Positions 27,458 to 36,327 of a DNA stretch of 64,000 nt are shown here, piece after piece (position 1 is the stretch's first letter; every line of letters starts with the position of its first letter). The DNA is from Leucobacter coleopterorum (GTDB lineage Bacteria > Actinomycetota > Actinomycetes > Actinomycetales > Microbacteriaceae). Location of the stretch: contig NZ_CP049933.1 in assembly GCF_011382985.1 (NCBI RefSeq), positions 558,001 to 622,000 on the forward strand, written 5' to 3'. The position numbers were made by a program, and so were the translations under genes. Below the pieces are notes generated by a model. The model made no database searches and had not been told where the DNA came from. It saw only the letters and a list, made by a program, of their open reading frames with translations.

Positions 27458-29862
27458 TTACCCCAGGCCCGCAGCCCGCAGCGCGTCTGCCATCGCGGTA
27501 TTGGCGGGTGCTTGCTTGCGGGGTGCGGATCGCTGATCTGGCTTCTGGCTCTGCTGCTGGCGCCTTGCCCCCTGGGCGCGCTGAGCTCCTCGGCCGTGAC
27601 CGTCTGCAGCGCCCCGCCGTTCAGGGCATCGCCGGTGGGCAACTCGTCATTCAATCGGAGAGTCAGCGAAATGCGCTTGCGTGGCACATCAACTTCCAAG
27701 ACTTTTGCGCGCACCACGTCGCCGGGCTTCACAACATCGCGCGGGTTCGAGATGAAACGGTCGCTCAGCGCCGAGATGTGCACGAGCCCATCTTGGTGCA
27801 CACCCACATCGACAAACGCGCCAAACGCGGCCACGTTGGTGACCACACCCTCAAGGATCATCCCGGGGCGCAGATCAGACACGGTGTTGACGCCTGCGGC
27901 GAAAGTTGCGGTCGCAAAAGAGGGCCGCGGATCCCGACCTGGTTTCTCGAGCTCCGCGAGCACGTCGGTGACCGTGGGCAGACCAAAAGACTCACTCACA
28001 AAGTCCGCGGGCCTCACGCGCGAAAGCACTTGGGTGTTGCCGATGAGACCGGGTACGTCTGACGCCGTCGACTTCGCGAGCTGGTCGACGAGCGCGTAGC
28101 TCTCGGGGTGCACTCCCGAGGCATCGAGCGGGTTATTGCCGCCGCGGATACGCAGGAATCCAGCGCACAGTTCGAAAGCCTTAGGTCCGAGGCGGGGCAC
28201 CTTTTTGAGCGCAGCGCGCGAAGAAAAGGGGCCGTTCAGGTCGCGGTGCAGCACAATACTTTCCGCGAGGCCTGACCCGATGCCAGACACGCGCGTGAGC
28301 AGGGGCACCGAAGCGGTATTCAGGTCGACGCCCACACCGTTCACGCAGTCCTCAACCACGGCATCCAGCGCTCGCGAGAGGGCAACATCGGGCAGGTCGT
28401 GCTGATACTGACCGACACCGATCGACTTGGGGTCGATCTTCACGAGCTCCGCGAGCGGATCCTGCAGTCTGCGCGCGATCGATACCGCTCCGCGAATCGA
28501 CACATCCAGGTCGGGAAGCTCTTGCGAGGCAAACGCTGATGCTGAGTAGACGGAGGCCCCGGCCTCAGAGACCATCACCTTTGTGAGCTTGCGGGCAGAA
28601 TCCTGCGCGACGAGTGCAACGAGCTCTGACGCCAGCGCATCTGTCTCGCGCGACGCAGTGCCGTTTCCGATGGCTACCAGCTCGACGTTGTGGGCTGCGA
28701 CCAGTGCCGCGAGCTTGACGAGCGACTCCTGCCACTTGTTGTGCGGAGCGTGGGGGTAGATGGTGTCGTGCGCGAGAACCTTGCCTGTGGCATCGACGAC
28801 GGCGACCTTGGTACCGGTGCGCAGGCCAGGATCGAGGCCGAGTGTGGTGCGCTCACCTGCTGGGGCAGCGAGCAGCAGATCGCGCAGATTCGAGGCAAAC
28901 ACCGCGATGGCAGCCTCTTCCGCCTGCTCGCGCAGCCGGGAGCGAACATCGAGTTCGAGCCGCACGAGAATGCGACCGCGCCAGCTCACTCGCACGGCTT
29001 CAAGCAGCCAAGCATCGGCGGCCCGACCCTGATCACTGATGCCAAAGTTGGTGGCAATCGCCATCTCGTATGGGGAGATGGTGCGGGCGGCTGGTGCATC
29101 GGTCGACTCAGCGGGTTCTGGATCCACGGAGAGCGCCAGTACATCCTCGCTCGCGCCGCGAAAAAGCGCCAGAATGCGGTGTGAGGGCATCTTGGAAAGT
29201 GCTTCGGAAAACTCGAAGTAGTCGGAGAACTTTGCTCCCTTCTGCTCAGCACCCGCCTTCACCGTCGACACCATACGTCCCTGGCTCCACAGCCTGTCGC
29301 GCAGACGGCCGATGAGGTCGGCGTCTTCGCCAAAGCGCTCTGTGAGAATGTTGCGTGCTCCGTCGAGTGCGCTCTGCGTATCGGGCACGTCTTTCGAAGC
29401 GTCGACGTACTGCTGCGCCGCAACCTCGGGCGTCAACGTCGGATCGCCCAGGAGAGCATCGGCGAGCGGCTCGAGTCCCGCCTCGCGCGCAATTTGGGCC
29501 CGCGTGCGGCGCTTGGTTTTGTAGGGCAGATAAATGTCTTCGAGGCGCGCTTTTGTGTCGGCCAGTTGGATTTGGGTGGTGAGTTCTGGGGTAAGTTTGC
29601 CCTGATCCCGGATCGCATCAAGGATTGTGGTGCGTCGCTCGGCGAGCTCGCGCAGGTACCTGAGGCGTTCTTCGAGGGCGCGCAACTGAACGTCGTCGAG
29701 GCCGCCCGTTGCCTCTTTGCGGTACCGGGCGATGAACGGCACGGTTGATCCTGCATCGAGAAGAGCAACTGCCGCCAGCACTTGCTCGCGGCCCACACCA
29801 AGTTCGGTGGCAATCTGGTGTTCGATGGATGATGCTGTGGTGCGGAGTTCAGAAGTCACCAC
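27458..29862 (-). CDS. tex: Tex family RNA-binding transcription accessory protein (one frameshift)
   Basis: A nucleic-acid-binding protein linked to transcription and RNA metabolism, about 801 residues. In order: Tex N-terminal helical region (FIARYRKEATGGLDDVQLR), YqgF/RNase H-like domain (LGLDPGLRTGTKVAVVDATG), helix-hairpin-helix pair (VSGIGSGLAESIV, then VPRLGPKAFE) and a C-terminal S1 domain (GVVTNVAAFGAFVDVGVHQD). Restoring one base at 27574-27576 gives a natural C-terminal tail ending in ADALRAAGLG at 27458; without it the frame runs on to 27355. Start is one of two adjacent GTG codons. Confidence 0.92.
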
Positions 29863-29904
29863 AGTATTCTGGCAGGCTTTTGGCTCCGCATCCTGGGGTG
29901 TCGC

Positions 29905-30381
29905 TTACCCCAGTGGGTGTGGTGCCATCGGTATCTCGTCGAGCCCCTCATCTTCTTCGGGCTTGGGGTCACGCGCGTCGGCGTACGCAAAGGCGAGCGA
30001 AGCAATCGTTAGTGCGAATGTGATGATCCCGAGCGGATTGCAGAGCGCGATCGACATTTCACTTGAGAATGCGGATCCGGCAGCCTTGCTGAGGATTGAT
30101 ACCAACTCGTGGTTGATGTTATTCGGCACGGTGAGACCAAAACCGATGGCGCAGGCCCAAGAGAGGAGCAGGGTGACAATCGTAGCGCGGCCCGTGTGGC
30201 GGCCCCGATCGCGAGTCACACGGAGGCGACGCGCCAGCCAAAGCTGCAGCGCAGCGTATGTGAGTCCGATGGTCGGAACATACCACCAGCTCAGCCAGCC
30301 GCCGATGCCAAAGAGCCAGTGACCAGCGCTCATCCACAGTGCTAGTACCACTCCGCCGATTGCCACGATACGGCTGTTCAC
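29905..30381 (-). CDS. Small four-helix membrane protein, function unknown
   Basis: A 158-residue protein with about four hydrophobic segments (VVALG-type helix after the start, WLSWWYVPTIGLTYAALQLW, IVTLLLSWACAIGFGLTV, LGIITFALTIASLAFAYA) and an acidic C-terminal tail (DPKPEEDEGLDEI). I chose the GTG at 30381, with a clear AAAGGAG ribosome site; a longer reading adds basic residues with no support. No recognisable family. It sits downstream of tex on the same strand order and upstream of the divergent tRNA pair. Confidence 0.7.
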   Translation of the reverse strand: MNSRIVAIGGVVLALWMSAGHWLFGIGGWLSWWYVPTIGLTYAALQLWLARRLRVTRDRGRHTGRATIVTLLLSWACAIGFGLTVPNNINHELVSILSKAAGSAFSSEMSIALCNPLGIITFALTIASLAFAYADARDPKPEEDEGLDEIPMAPHPLG

Positions 30382-30454
30382 CGGTCGCTCCTTTGTTCGT
30401 GCTGGGTTTTCGCGAGCCCGCGAAACGCGGGGCACACCACTAGCCAAGCAGATT

Positions 30455-30483
30455 TTGGGTCCAGACGCGAAAGGTGCTATTCT
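30455..30483 (+). promoter_or_regulatory. Probable promoter of the tRNA-Thr/tRNA-Met operon
   Basis: TTGGGT and TATTCT are separated by exactly 17 bases and end 28 bases before the first tRNA. The match to the primary sigma consensus is moderate, but position and spacing fit a stable-RNA promoter. Confidence 0.5.
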
Positions 30484-30511
30484 CAAACGGTTGTCATCGC
30501 AAGGTGGCTAC

Positions 30512-30583
<72 letters not shown>

Positions 30584-30612
30584 CTGACGTGTTATCTCCC
30601 TGCGGAGAGCGC

Positions 30613-30686
30613 GGCTGAGTAGCTCAGCTGGTTAGAGCGCACGACTCATAATCGTGAGGTCGCGGGATCGAGCCCCGCCTCAGCTA
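30613..30686 (+). tRNA. tRNA-Met (anticodon CAT, elongator)
   Basis: A 74-base tRNA with D-arm AGCTCAGCTGGTTAGAGC, anticodon stem CACGA/TCGTG, loop CTCATAA, and T-arm GGGATCGAGCCCC. The order Thr-Met is common in actinobacteria and supports elongator Met over a lysidine-modified tRNA-Ile. In many relatives rpmG follows; here an insertion sequence and surface-protein genes follow instead. Confidence 0.9.
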
Positions 30687-30701
30687 CGAACACGTCACGT
30701 T

Positions 30702-30728
30702 AAACCCCTGTTCAGGCAGGGGTTTTTG
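30702..30728 (+). terminator. Intrinsic terminator after tRNA-Met
   Basis: A 9-bp stem AAACCCCTG/CAGGGGTTT with a 6-base loop, followed by TTG after a TTTTT run. It closes the tRNA operon. Confidence 0.8.
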
Positions 30729-30773
30729 CGTGTGCGGGTGGTTCTGGGTGTGTGGCTCGGTGGCTGACTCGGC

Positions 30774-32016
30774 GGCTTATAGGCCCGAAAGAGTGGATAG
30801 CGTCGGGTGTGTCATCCGCGTCCCGCCCATCCTGTGCGTAGCCAGAGCCCTTCGTCGGGGCTGAGTGCTGTTCCGTAGAGTGGCGTATCGGGTTCGTCTG
30901 GATGTTCGGGTTTGGCGGGCTCTGGGGCGGCGGCTTTGGCGGGCAGTGCGTGTTGCATGGCCTCTTCCAAGGACTGTTCGTGGAGGGTGAGGAACCACTC
31001 GACCGCGCGTTTCTGGTGTGGTTCACTCATCCCGCGGTGGCGGCGGAGGACCTCACGGATCTGACTATTGATACCCCCTTCGAGTGGGCTGGTCGTTCGC
31101 GGGTTCCCGTATGTGACATAGGTGAACAGGGTGTTGTTGCGCACGACCCCTCGAACGAGGAGCCAGGCTTTGCGGAGTCGGTCGTGAGTGAATCCGAACT
31201 GGCCGTTGCGGAGCAGGGTGCGCTCTTTCGTGAGGTGCCCGAAGGCCCGCCACCATTCATCAAGTTGGATCTGCCAGACGATCGCGGCGTCTTCGTCGTG
31301 TACGCTGCTGAGCTTCATCACCAGCCCACGTAACGCTCTGCCCGCGTCAGTGCGGGGGTTCATCGTCAGATGTCTGGACACACGCATTTGCAGATGAAAG
31401 AGACACCGTTGGTGTTTCGTTTCTGGCCAACACATGCCAAGCGCGGTAGGGATCCCTGTTCCCCCGTCAGAGACGAGAACCCCAGGTGCTGCAACTTGTG
31501 TGAGCAGCGCTTTCCAGGCCGCGACGGATTCACCTCCTGACCATTGCCAGGCGAGAACGTGGCCGGTGTCGCTTTGGGCGATCAACAAGCACCACCCGGA
31601 GATCCAGATCCCGTCGACCAGGATCGCATGATGGATGGTGGTCGCGGGGGCCAGGCGCGGTTCGATATCCCAGCACCACATGGTGTGGCGTCGGAAGGTT
31701 CGCCCGCTCGCGGTTCCGTCGATCTCGGCCTGGGTGTGTTTGCCGACGAGCCAGGTCACGAACTGTCGCAGTTGTTCTCGGCGGGTGACGTCTGGGCGGC
31801 GTCTCACGCTGGAGGCCCCGCATGATGGGCACCGCCAGCGTTGAGTTCCTGATCGGTGTCGGCCGTTCTTCACCAGAGAGCGGCCACATACCATGCACTT
31901 CGTTGTATTTGGGGGAAGGTCCACAACTAAGCATCACGGACCATACCGATCCCTATTTCAGCGCGGAGTTACGCGGCTCAACGAGGATCACATCCACTCC
32001 TTTTGGCCGATAAGCC
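30774..32016 (-). mobile_element. IS1249-like insertion sequence (IS256 family) with 8-bp target duplication
   Basis: A complete 1243-base element. Both ends start GGCTTAT, followed by GGCC and GAGTGGAT, matching at 21 of the first 25 positions as inverted repeats. The 8-base sequence GACTCGGC occurs directly outside both ends (30766-30773 and 32017-32024), a clean target-site duplication of the length typical for the IS256 family. It interrupts the noncoding stretch after the tRNA terminator. The intact transposase and duplication suggest recent insertion. Confidence 0.92.
30812..31924 (-). CDS. IS1249-type transposase (IS256 family)
   Basis: A 370-residue DDE transposase. The N-terminus is a zinc ribbon (CMVCGRSLVKNG, then CPSCGASS) typical of IS1249. 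Catalytic acidic residues are plausible in ILVDGIWISGW, VLVSDGGTGIPTAL and TSPLEGGINSQIRE; the phrase HQRCLFHLQMRVSRHLT is the mutator-type core. The start is GTG at 31924 or the ATG at 31894. Uninterrupted, so possibly active. Confidence 0.88.
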   Translation of the reverse strand: MDLPPNTTKCMVCGRSLVKNGRHRSGTQRWRCPSCGASSVRRRPDVTRREQLRQFVTWLVGKHTQAEIDGTASGRTFRRHTMWCWDIEPRLAPATTIHHAILVDGIWISGWCLLIAQSDTGHVLAWQWSGGESVAAWKALLTQVAAPGVLVSDGGTGIPTALGMCWPETKHQRCLFHLQMRVSRHLTMNPRTDAGRALRGLVMKLSSVHDEDAAIVWQIQLDEWWRAFGHLTKERTLLRNGQFGFTHDRLRKAWLLVRGVVRNNTLFTYVTYGNPRTTSPLEGGINSQIREVLRRHRGMSEPHQKRAVEWFLTLHEQSLEEAMQHALPAKAAAPEPAKPEHPDEPDTPLYGTALSPDEGLWLRTGWAGRG

Positions 32017-32262
32017 GACTCGGCTTCGTTCCGGTGCTGCTCCGGGCGTGCGTGCGGCAGAACTTTGGGGTCTTGCCGTGCTCGATAGCCGTCGAAGCTT
32101 ATTGTGCCTGGTGGGCCTCAAATGCTGGCGAGAATCCAATGTGTGCAAACATTTTGCAAACCTTCGGGAACACATTCCGTGTATGCCAGCGAACATGCGG
32201 CTCTTTCGTGTTCAGTCTTGCAACAGCAGGGTCTGCTGAAGCTTTGATTGACTCGGGTTTCT

Positions 32263-33143
32263 TTACGCCGCGAGTGCGACGCTGCCTATATTAACAACCT
32301 CAAACTCGACCGGGGTCAACTTCCCTAACCCACGCTGGCGACGCTTGCGATGATACTTCCCTCAATCCACGCCACGATCGCGAGACGGAGCTCGAGTCGT
32401 GTTTCCCACACTTTCCGGTCGAGCACGTTTTTCTGCAGCAACGAGAAAAAACTCTCCATCGCCGCGTTGTCTCCGGCCGCCCCTACACGCCCCATCGACC
32501 CCTGCAGCTGATGATTGGTGAGCGCGTGTTGGAAGCTCTGCGAACGAAATTGACCGCCCCTGTCCGAATGCACAATCGTCCCCTGGGGATACCCGCGCTG
32601 CTCGACCGCATTCTCTAACGCTGTCACGGCAAGGGTCGCCCGCATTCGGTCACCGATCGAGTAGCCCACGATCCGGTTCGACCACACGTCTTTCACCGCG
32701 CAGAGATAGAGTCGACCTTCCTTCGTCCAGTGCTCCGTAATGTCCGTAAGCCATAACAGGTTGGGCTGTTCGGCTGTGAACTCACGCTCGACCAGATCAT
32801 CGCCCACCGGCGCGCCAGCTTGGGCGTTACGGCGCTTACGTTTCGTGATTACCGACCGGATTCCTGCGACATGACACAGCCGCCACACGCGCCGTTCTGA
32901 CAATTCATAGCCACGATCCTGGAGCTCGTCAGCGAGGAAACGGTACCCGTACTCGGGGTCCTCCGCATGAATCTCGCGCAACACCTCGATGAGATGCGCC
33001 TCTTCGAGCTCACGGTTCGACTGGGGCCGTTTCACCCATTGGTAGTACGCCTGCTTCGTAAACCCCAGCACCCTACACGCCACCGCAACAGGCACCCTCA
33101 CCGGGGTGCCTGCCGCAGCCATTTCACGGACGAGCGGGAACAC
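32263..33143 (-). CDS. IS3-family transposase OrfB, DDE integrase domain (one frameshift)
   Basis: About 293 residues after restoring one base at the CCC run 32359-32361. The repaired C-terminus runs through GKLTPVEFEVVN to a stop at 32263. The rve core is clear: first Asp in LLWLTDITEHWTKEGRLYL, second in GTIVHSDRGGQFRS, Glu in AAMESFFSLLQKNVLDRK. HTH_21 at the N-terminus (VLREIHAEDPEYGYRFLADE). It overlaps orfA by 20 bases, as in IS3 elements where a -1 ribosomal frameshift makes the OrfAB fusion. Confidence 0.88.
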
Positions 33144-33435
33144 TATTTTGGGGCGTGATGTGAATCTGCGACAGATACGCGGCCGCCCGACGCAGCACCT
33201 CGTTCTCTTGTTCGAGGAGGCGGTTACGTTTGATGAGTTCTCGAATCTGGGCGTCTTCTTCTCGTGTCACTTCGGTTGCGAGGGGCAGGCCGCGCTCGGT
33301 CCGGTCTGCGTCGGTCACCCATTTCGAGAGCGCTGATTTCGAGATGCCGAGGTCTTTGCAGATCTGCGACTGGGTAGCGCCTTGCCTGACGAGCGCAACG
33401 GCGTCGTTTCTGAACTCTTCCGAGTATTTAGCCAT
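33124..33435 (-). CDS. IS3-family transposase OrfA
   Basis: A 103-residue helix-turn-helix protein (YSEEFRNDAVALVRQGATQS, then ICKDLGISKSALSKWV) with a C-terminal leucine-rich coiled coil (ELIKRNRLLEQENEVLRRAA) used for multimerisation. It starts at the ATG at 33435. Partner of the overlapping orfB. Confidence 0.88.
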   Translation of the reverse strand: MAKYSEEFRNDAVALVRQGATQSQICKDLGISKSALSKWVTDADRTERGLPLATEVTREEDAQIRELIKRNRLLEQENEVLRRAAAYLSQIHITPQNSVPARP

Positions 33436-33503
33436 GGTTGATATCCTCCCAGCCAGTCCCTCGGAACTGGCGGACGAGAGTCAACCAAAGCTTCAGCAGA
33501 CCC

Positions 33504-33765
33504 GCACGGATTGGAGCTAACTGGCGGAACTCAGGGGTAACGTCCCCTACGGTTCTTGCTTGGGGTCGCTATTTGGGTTAGATGTGGACCGGGGAAGCGG
33601 CGCGGTGTTATCAGAGAGGAGGGGTACCACCCTCGCATCATTCAGGTAGATAGCTTTGATGAGCTACGGACACATTGCAATCTAAGAAGGTATGCTCACC
33701 TATAACGACTATCTCGGCGCTTCCCTCAGATGGCGCGGGAGTCGTTCACTCAAAGGAGAGTCAAC
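33504..33765 (+). other. Intergenic stretch upstream of secreted protein
   Basis: 262 bases with no coding signal. A possible -10, TATAAC near 33703, and the ribosome site AAAGGAG at 33752-33758 belong to the next gene. Nothing else recognised. Confidence 0.4.
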
Positions 33766-34344
33766 ATGAAGAATAGAATGTTCAAGTCTGACGATTTCCC
33801 TGTTTCGCAATCGTCACTCCCCTCTCGCTCGAAGCGTGCGAGGCGGGCGTTTTTCCCAACAATTGCAACTTTGACTGCATTGCTGATGCTCGGCTTCGTG
33901 GCACCACCAGCTATGGCCGTGGAGACTGCACCAGAATCCGTTTATGAACTAACGGTAAATGGTGAGACGGTCGTTCTTGATGAGGGCGAGTCGGTGACAT
34001 TTGGAATGCAAGCCATTTCGCCTCCTCCAGAGCCGGGCAAGGTCATGCCGAGAGCCATATTTACTTCAAATGCGGGCACTCTTACTGTGACGGGAGCGAA
34101 AGGAAAGTTTACTTACGGCATTGCAATGGCGATCCCAGCCACGAGCTTCGTGGGAGTCTTCTCTGTCACTAATCTGACCAATGGGCAGTCTGGAGGTGCA
34201 GCGCCGGTCTGGGGTTTCTCTGGAACCGTTGGTACGAGTAACCTGAAGGGGCACCGTTATTCCGGGAGCCTGTCAGGGACCGCTGACTTGCTTGGTGTTC
34301 CTGTTGCTCACACCATGCCAAACTATACAGTTTTCCAAAACTAA
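33766..34344 (+). CDS. Small secreted protein of unknown family
   Basis: A 192-residue exported protein. A charged N-terminus is followed by a hydrophobic signal segment (TIATLTALLMLGFVAPPA) and a likely cleavage site AMA-VE near residue 50. The mature part is about 140 residues, rich in Gly, Thr and Val (beta-type), beginning VYELTVNGETVVLDEGES and ending in a Gly/Ser-rich stretch. No cysteine in the mature part, no sorting signal, no membrane anchor, so it is probably released. A hairpin and then a helix-turn-helix protein gene follow, suggesting a two-gene module. No function can be assigned. Confidence 0.7.
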   Translation: MKNRMFKSDDFPVSQSSLPSRSKRARRAFFPTIATLTALLMLGFVAPPAMAVETAPESVYELTVNGETVVLDEGESVTFGMQAISPPPEPGKVMPRAIFTSNAGTLTVTGAKGKFTYGIAMAIPATSFVGVFSVTNLTNGQSGGAAPVWGFSGTVGTSNLKGHRYSGSLSGTADLLGVPVAHTMPNYTVFQN

Positions 34345-34358
34345 GAATCGCTAGGGTT

Positions 34359-34398
34359 GGGCGCTGTGGTTGTGGAAAATAATGCACTCACAGCGCCC
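34359..34398 (+). terminator. Hairpin between secreted protein and HTH protein genes
   Basis: A 10-bp stem GGGCGCTGTG/CACAGCGCCC with a 20-base loop and no T-tract. It may reduce read-through from the secreted-protein gene into the downstream gene. Confidence 0.45.
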
Positions 34399-34412
34399 CG
34401 CTCCCGAAAGAA

Positions 34413-34847
34413 ATGGGGACTCTGATGAGTGAGACTTTCGACACCGCTAAACAGCTTAAGCGCATCATCGCGGAAGGCCGCATTTCGGAGGAGTCCATAA
34501 TAAAGACAACGGGCATTAGTGAAAATGACCTTAGTTTGTTATTAAATGAAGAGAACCCGCATTCAGGTCGATTCTTCGAGGAGAGCGCACGTATTTCAAT
34601 GTTGACCGCGCAACTTACTCACGGGATTGAAATCCAAGATGACGAAAGGGTTGCGGGAATCATCAACGGGCTCGTGGGTGAATTTCAGTTCAGTTTGGAG
34701 AACATAGCTCTCCTGACCGGAATAGGGGTTCAAGAAATTCAGGATTTCTTGGATGCCCCGGAATCAACTCCATCAAACCGAAAATACGAGCTTGCAAGTC
34801 GAGTGTCTTATCTGAACATGGTTGTCGCCAACGCAAGGCCGTCTTAA
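34413..34847 (+). CDS. Small protein with two HTH-like repeats
   Basis: A 144-residue cytoplasmic protein with two similar segments, EGRISEESIIKTTGISENDL-type near residue 25 and QFSLENIALLTGIGVQEIQD near residue 95. Each reads like a short helix-turn-helix of the kind found in Xre-like repressors. The start may be the ATG at 34413 or the ATG at 34425, which has GGGGA before it. Acidic overall and lower in GC than the housekeeping genes. Together with the secreted protein upstream it looks like an accessory cargo pair. DNA binding is inferred only. Confidence 0.6.
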   Translation: MGTLMSETFDTAKQLKRIIAEGRISEESIIKTTGISENDLSLLLNEENPHSGRFFEESARISMLTAQLTHGIEIQDDERVAGIINGLVGEFQFSLENIALLTGIGVQEIQDFLDAPESTPSNRKYELASRVSYLNMVVANARPS

Positions 34848-35055
34848 GGGAGTTGCTGAAATTGGCATAACAACTGTCACTGGTCTTGGGTGAATGTTGT
34901 CTTGTCCTGCCGTTGCCGCGCAATGGGTAGGTAAATTCTCTGCTCTCCATGGTGAAGTGCCTTTGCGAACAGGCCTGCAATGTCTGAGGTTCAAAGTCAC
35001 AGGCTGCGGTGATGAATGTGAAGCGCTCTGGGTTTGGTTCCGACATCGGGTTTCG

Positions 35056-35967
35056 TCACGCCCGCGTGGTCACGGACTGACGAGTCTCAGCATAGTACGC
35101 CGCCTCAACCTCGACAGGGGTGCGGTAGTCGAGTGCTTCATGGAGGCGTTGATGGTTCCACCACCACACGTGCTCAAGTGTTGCGAGCTCGACTTCCTCA
35201 ACCGTGCGCCAAGGCCCGCGCCTGCGAATCAGTTCAGCCTTGTAGAGCCCATTGACCGTCTCGGCGAGGGCGTTATCGTAGCTATCACCAAAGGTCCCCG
35301 TTGAGGGCATCGCGCCAAGCTCACGTACCCGTTCGGTGTATACCAGGGACATGTAGTTCGACCCGTGGTCTGAGTGATGGGTAACCCCGCTCAGATCACC
35401 CCCAATATTCCAGGCAGCCATATCGAGAGCCTGTAACGGCAGTGCTTCTGTTTTCAATGTTGCGGCAACGCTCCAGCCGACGATTTTGCGGGCGTACACG
35501 TCAGTGATGAACGCCACATACGCGAACCCAGACCACGTCGCAACATATGTGATGTCCGCGACCCACAAACATCGAGGAGCCACCGCAGTGAATGCACGAT
35601 TCACCAGATCGCCGGGAAGGTCTCTCCCGCTGTCGCTTCTCGTGGTGAAGGTTTTCGCGCGCCGAGTAACACCTTGAACGTCGGCCAAGCGCATGAGCCT
35701 GGCGGTCTGGTCGCGGCCGATCTCCCAGCCTTCACGCTGTAACAGAGCATGCATCTTCCGGACCCCATAGACGCCATAGTTGGCCTCATGAAGGCGACGA
35801 ATTTCTGGCACGAGTAGTTCGTCACGGAGTGGCCGGGCAGACGGCAGTCGTCGTTTCGCTGCCCGGTATCCGCGGGACGTAATGAAGCCACGAACTGCCG
35901 CATGGAGAGTGCGGCAGAGGAACTCGATCCCGAAACGATCACGGTATGCATCAATGAACTTGATCAT
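35056..35967 (-). CDS. IS3-family transposase OrfB, DDE integrase domain
   Basis: A 303-residue integrase-type transposase, intact. HTH_21 segment VPEIRRLHEANYGVYGVRKM; catalytic Asp in LWVADITYVATWSGFAYVAF, second Asp in GVTHHSDHGSNYMSL, Glu in SYDNALAETVNGLYKAELI. It overlaps orfA by four bases (ATGA). A run ATATTTTTC in the 3' part of orfA is a plausible -1 slippage site for an OrfAB fusion. Confidence 0.9.
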   Translation of the reverse strand: MIKFIDAYRDRFGIEFLCRTLHAAVRGFITSRGYRAAKRRLPSARPLRDELLVPEIRRLHEANYGVYGVRKMHALLQREGWEIGRDQTARLMRLADVQGVTRRAKTFTTRSDSGRDLPGDLVNRAFTAVAPRCLWVADITYVATWSGFAYVAFITDVYARKIVGWSVAATLKTEALPLQALDMAAWNIGGDLSGVTHHSDHGSNYMSLVYTERVRELGAMPSTGTFGDSYDNALAETVNGLYKAELIRRRGPWRTVEEVELATLEHVWWWNHQRLHEALDYRTPVEVEAAYYAETRQSVTTRA

Positions 35968-36278
35968 TTCGTTCGTGGCTGGCCTGGTTCCTTCGCGAAA
36001 AATATGCTCGCTGCTTTAAGCACCTCGTTCGCTATTCTCAGTTCCGCGTTCTCTCGCCGCAGACGCTTGTTTTCTTCAGCAACATCGGTCGTGATGCCAG
36101 GCCTCACACCGGTATCGATCTGGGTTTGGCGGAACCAAATGCGGAGCGTGTCGGGCGAGACACCCAACAGCCCGCCGACGTGTTTAGTCGCGGCGTGCAG
36201 GCTCGTCTGCTCGGGGATCGCTTCGGCGAGCATACGCAGCGCGCGCTCACGGAATTCTGGGTCGTATTTTCTTGCCAT
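35964..36278 (-). CDS. IS3-family transposase OrfA
   Basis: A 104-residue helix-turn-helix protein of the transposase_8 family (YDPEFRERALRMLAEAI, then GGLLGVSPDTLRIWFRQ) ending in a coiled coil (LRRENAELRIANEVLKAAS). The ATG is at 36278. Intact. Confidence 0.9.
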   Translation of the reverse strand: MARKYDPEFRERALRMLAEAIPEQTSLHAATKHVGGLLGVSPDTLRIWFRQTQIDTGVRPGITTDVAEENKRLRRENAELRIANEVLKAASIFFAKEPGQPRTK

Positions 36279-36327
36279 GGTGTCCCTATCCTTGTATAAA
36301 GATCGGAACTAAACCCAGAGCGCTTCA

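Larger units (their letters stand above)
32229..33503 (-). mobile_element. IS3-family insertion sequence (copy 1)
   Basis: A 1275-base element with near-perfect terminal inverted repeats of about 26 bases (outer sequence GGGTCTGCTGAAGCTTTG; left at 32229-32254, right at 33478-33503, one mismatch). A 3-base duplication GCA borders both ends, within the 3-5 bases usual for IS3. It carries orfA and orfB. A partial relative of this element lies at 54438-54660. Confidence 0.9.
35019..36327 (-). mobile_element. IS3-family insertion sequence (copy 2, different subgroup)
   Basis: A 1309-base element beginning TG and ending CA, with 25-base inverted repeats (TGAAGCGCTCTGGGTTT and onward; left 35019-35043, right 36303-36327, one mismatch). 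No matching target duplication is visible (AATG on the left, CTTA on the right). The right end abuts the middle of a sigma-factor gene that has lost its start, so an IS-adjacent deletion is likely. Solo or partial ends of related elements occur near 58870 and 62575. Confidence 0.88.

Noticed and set aside
30613..30686. Integration att site at the tRNA-Met 3' end
   Set aside because: I found no direct repeat of the tRNA 3' end elsewhere in the window and no integrase gene.
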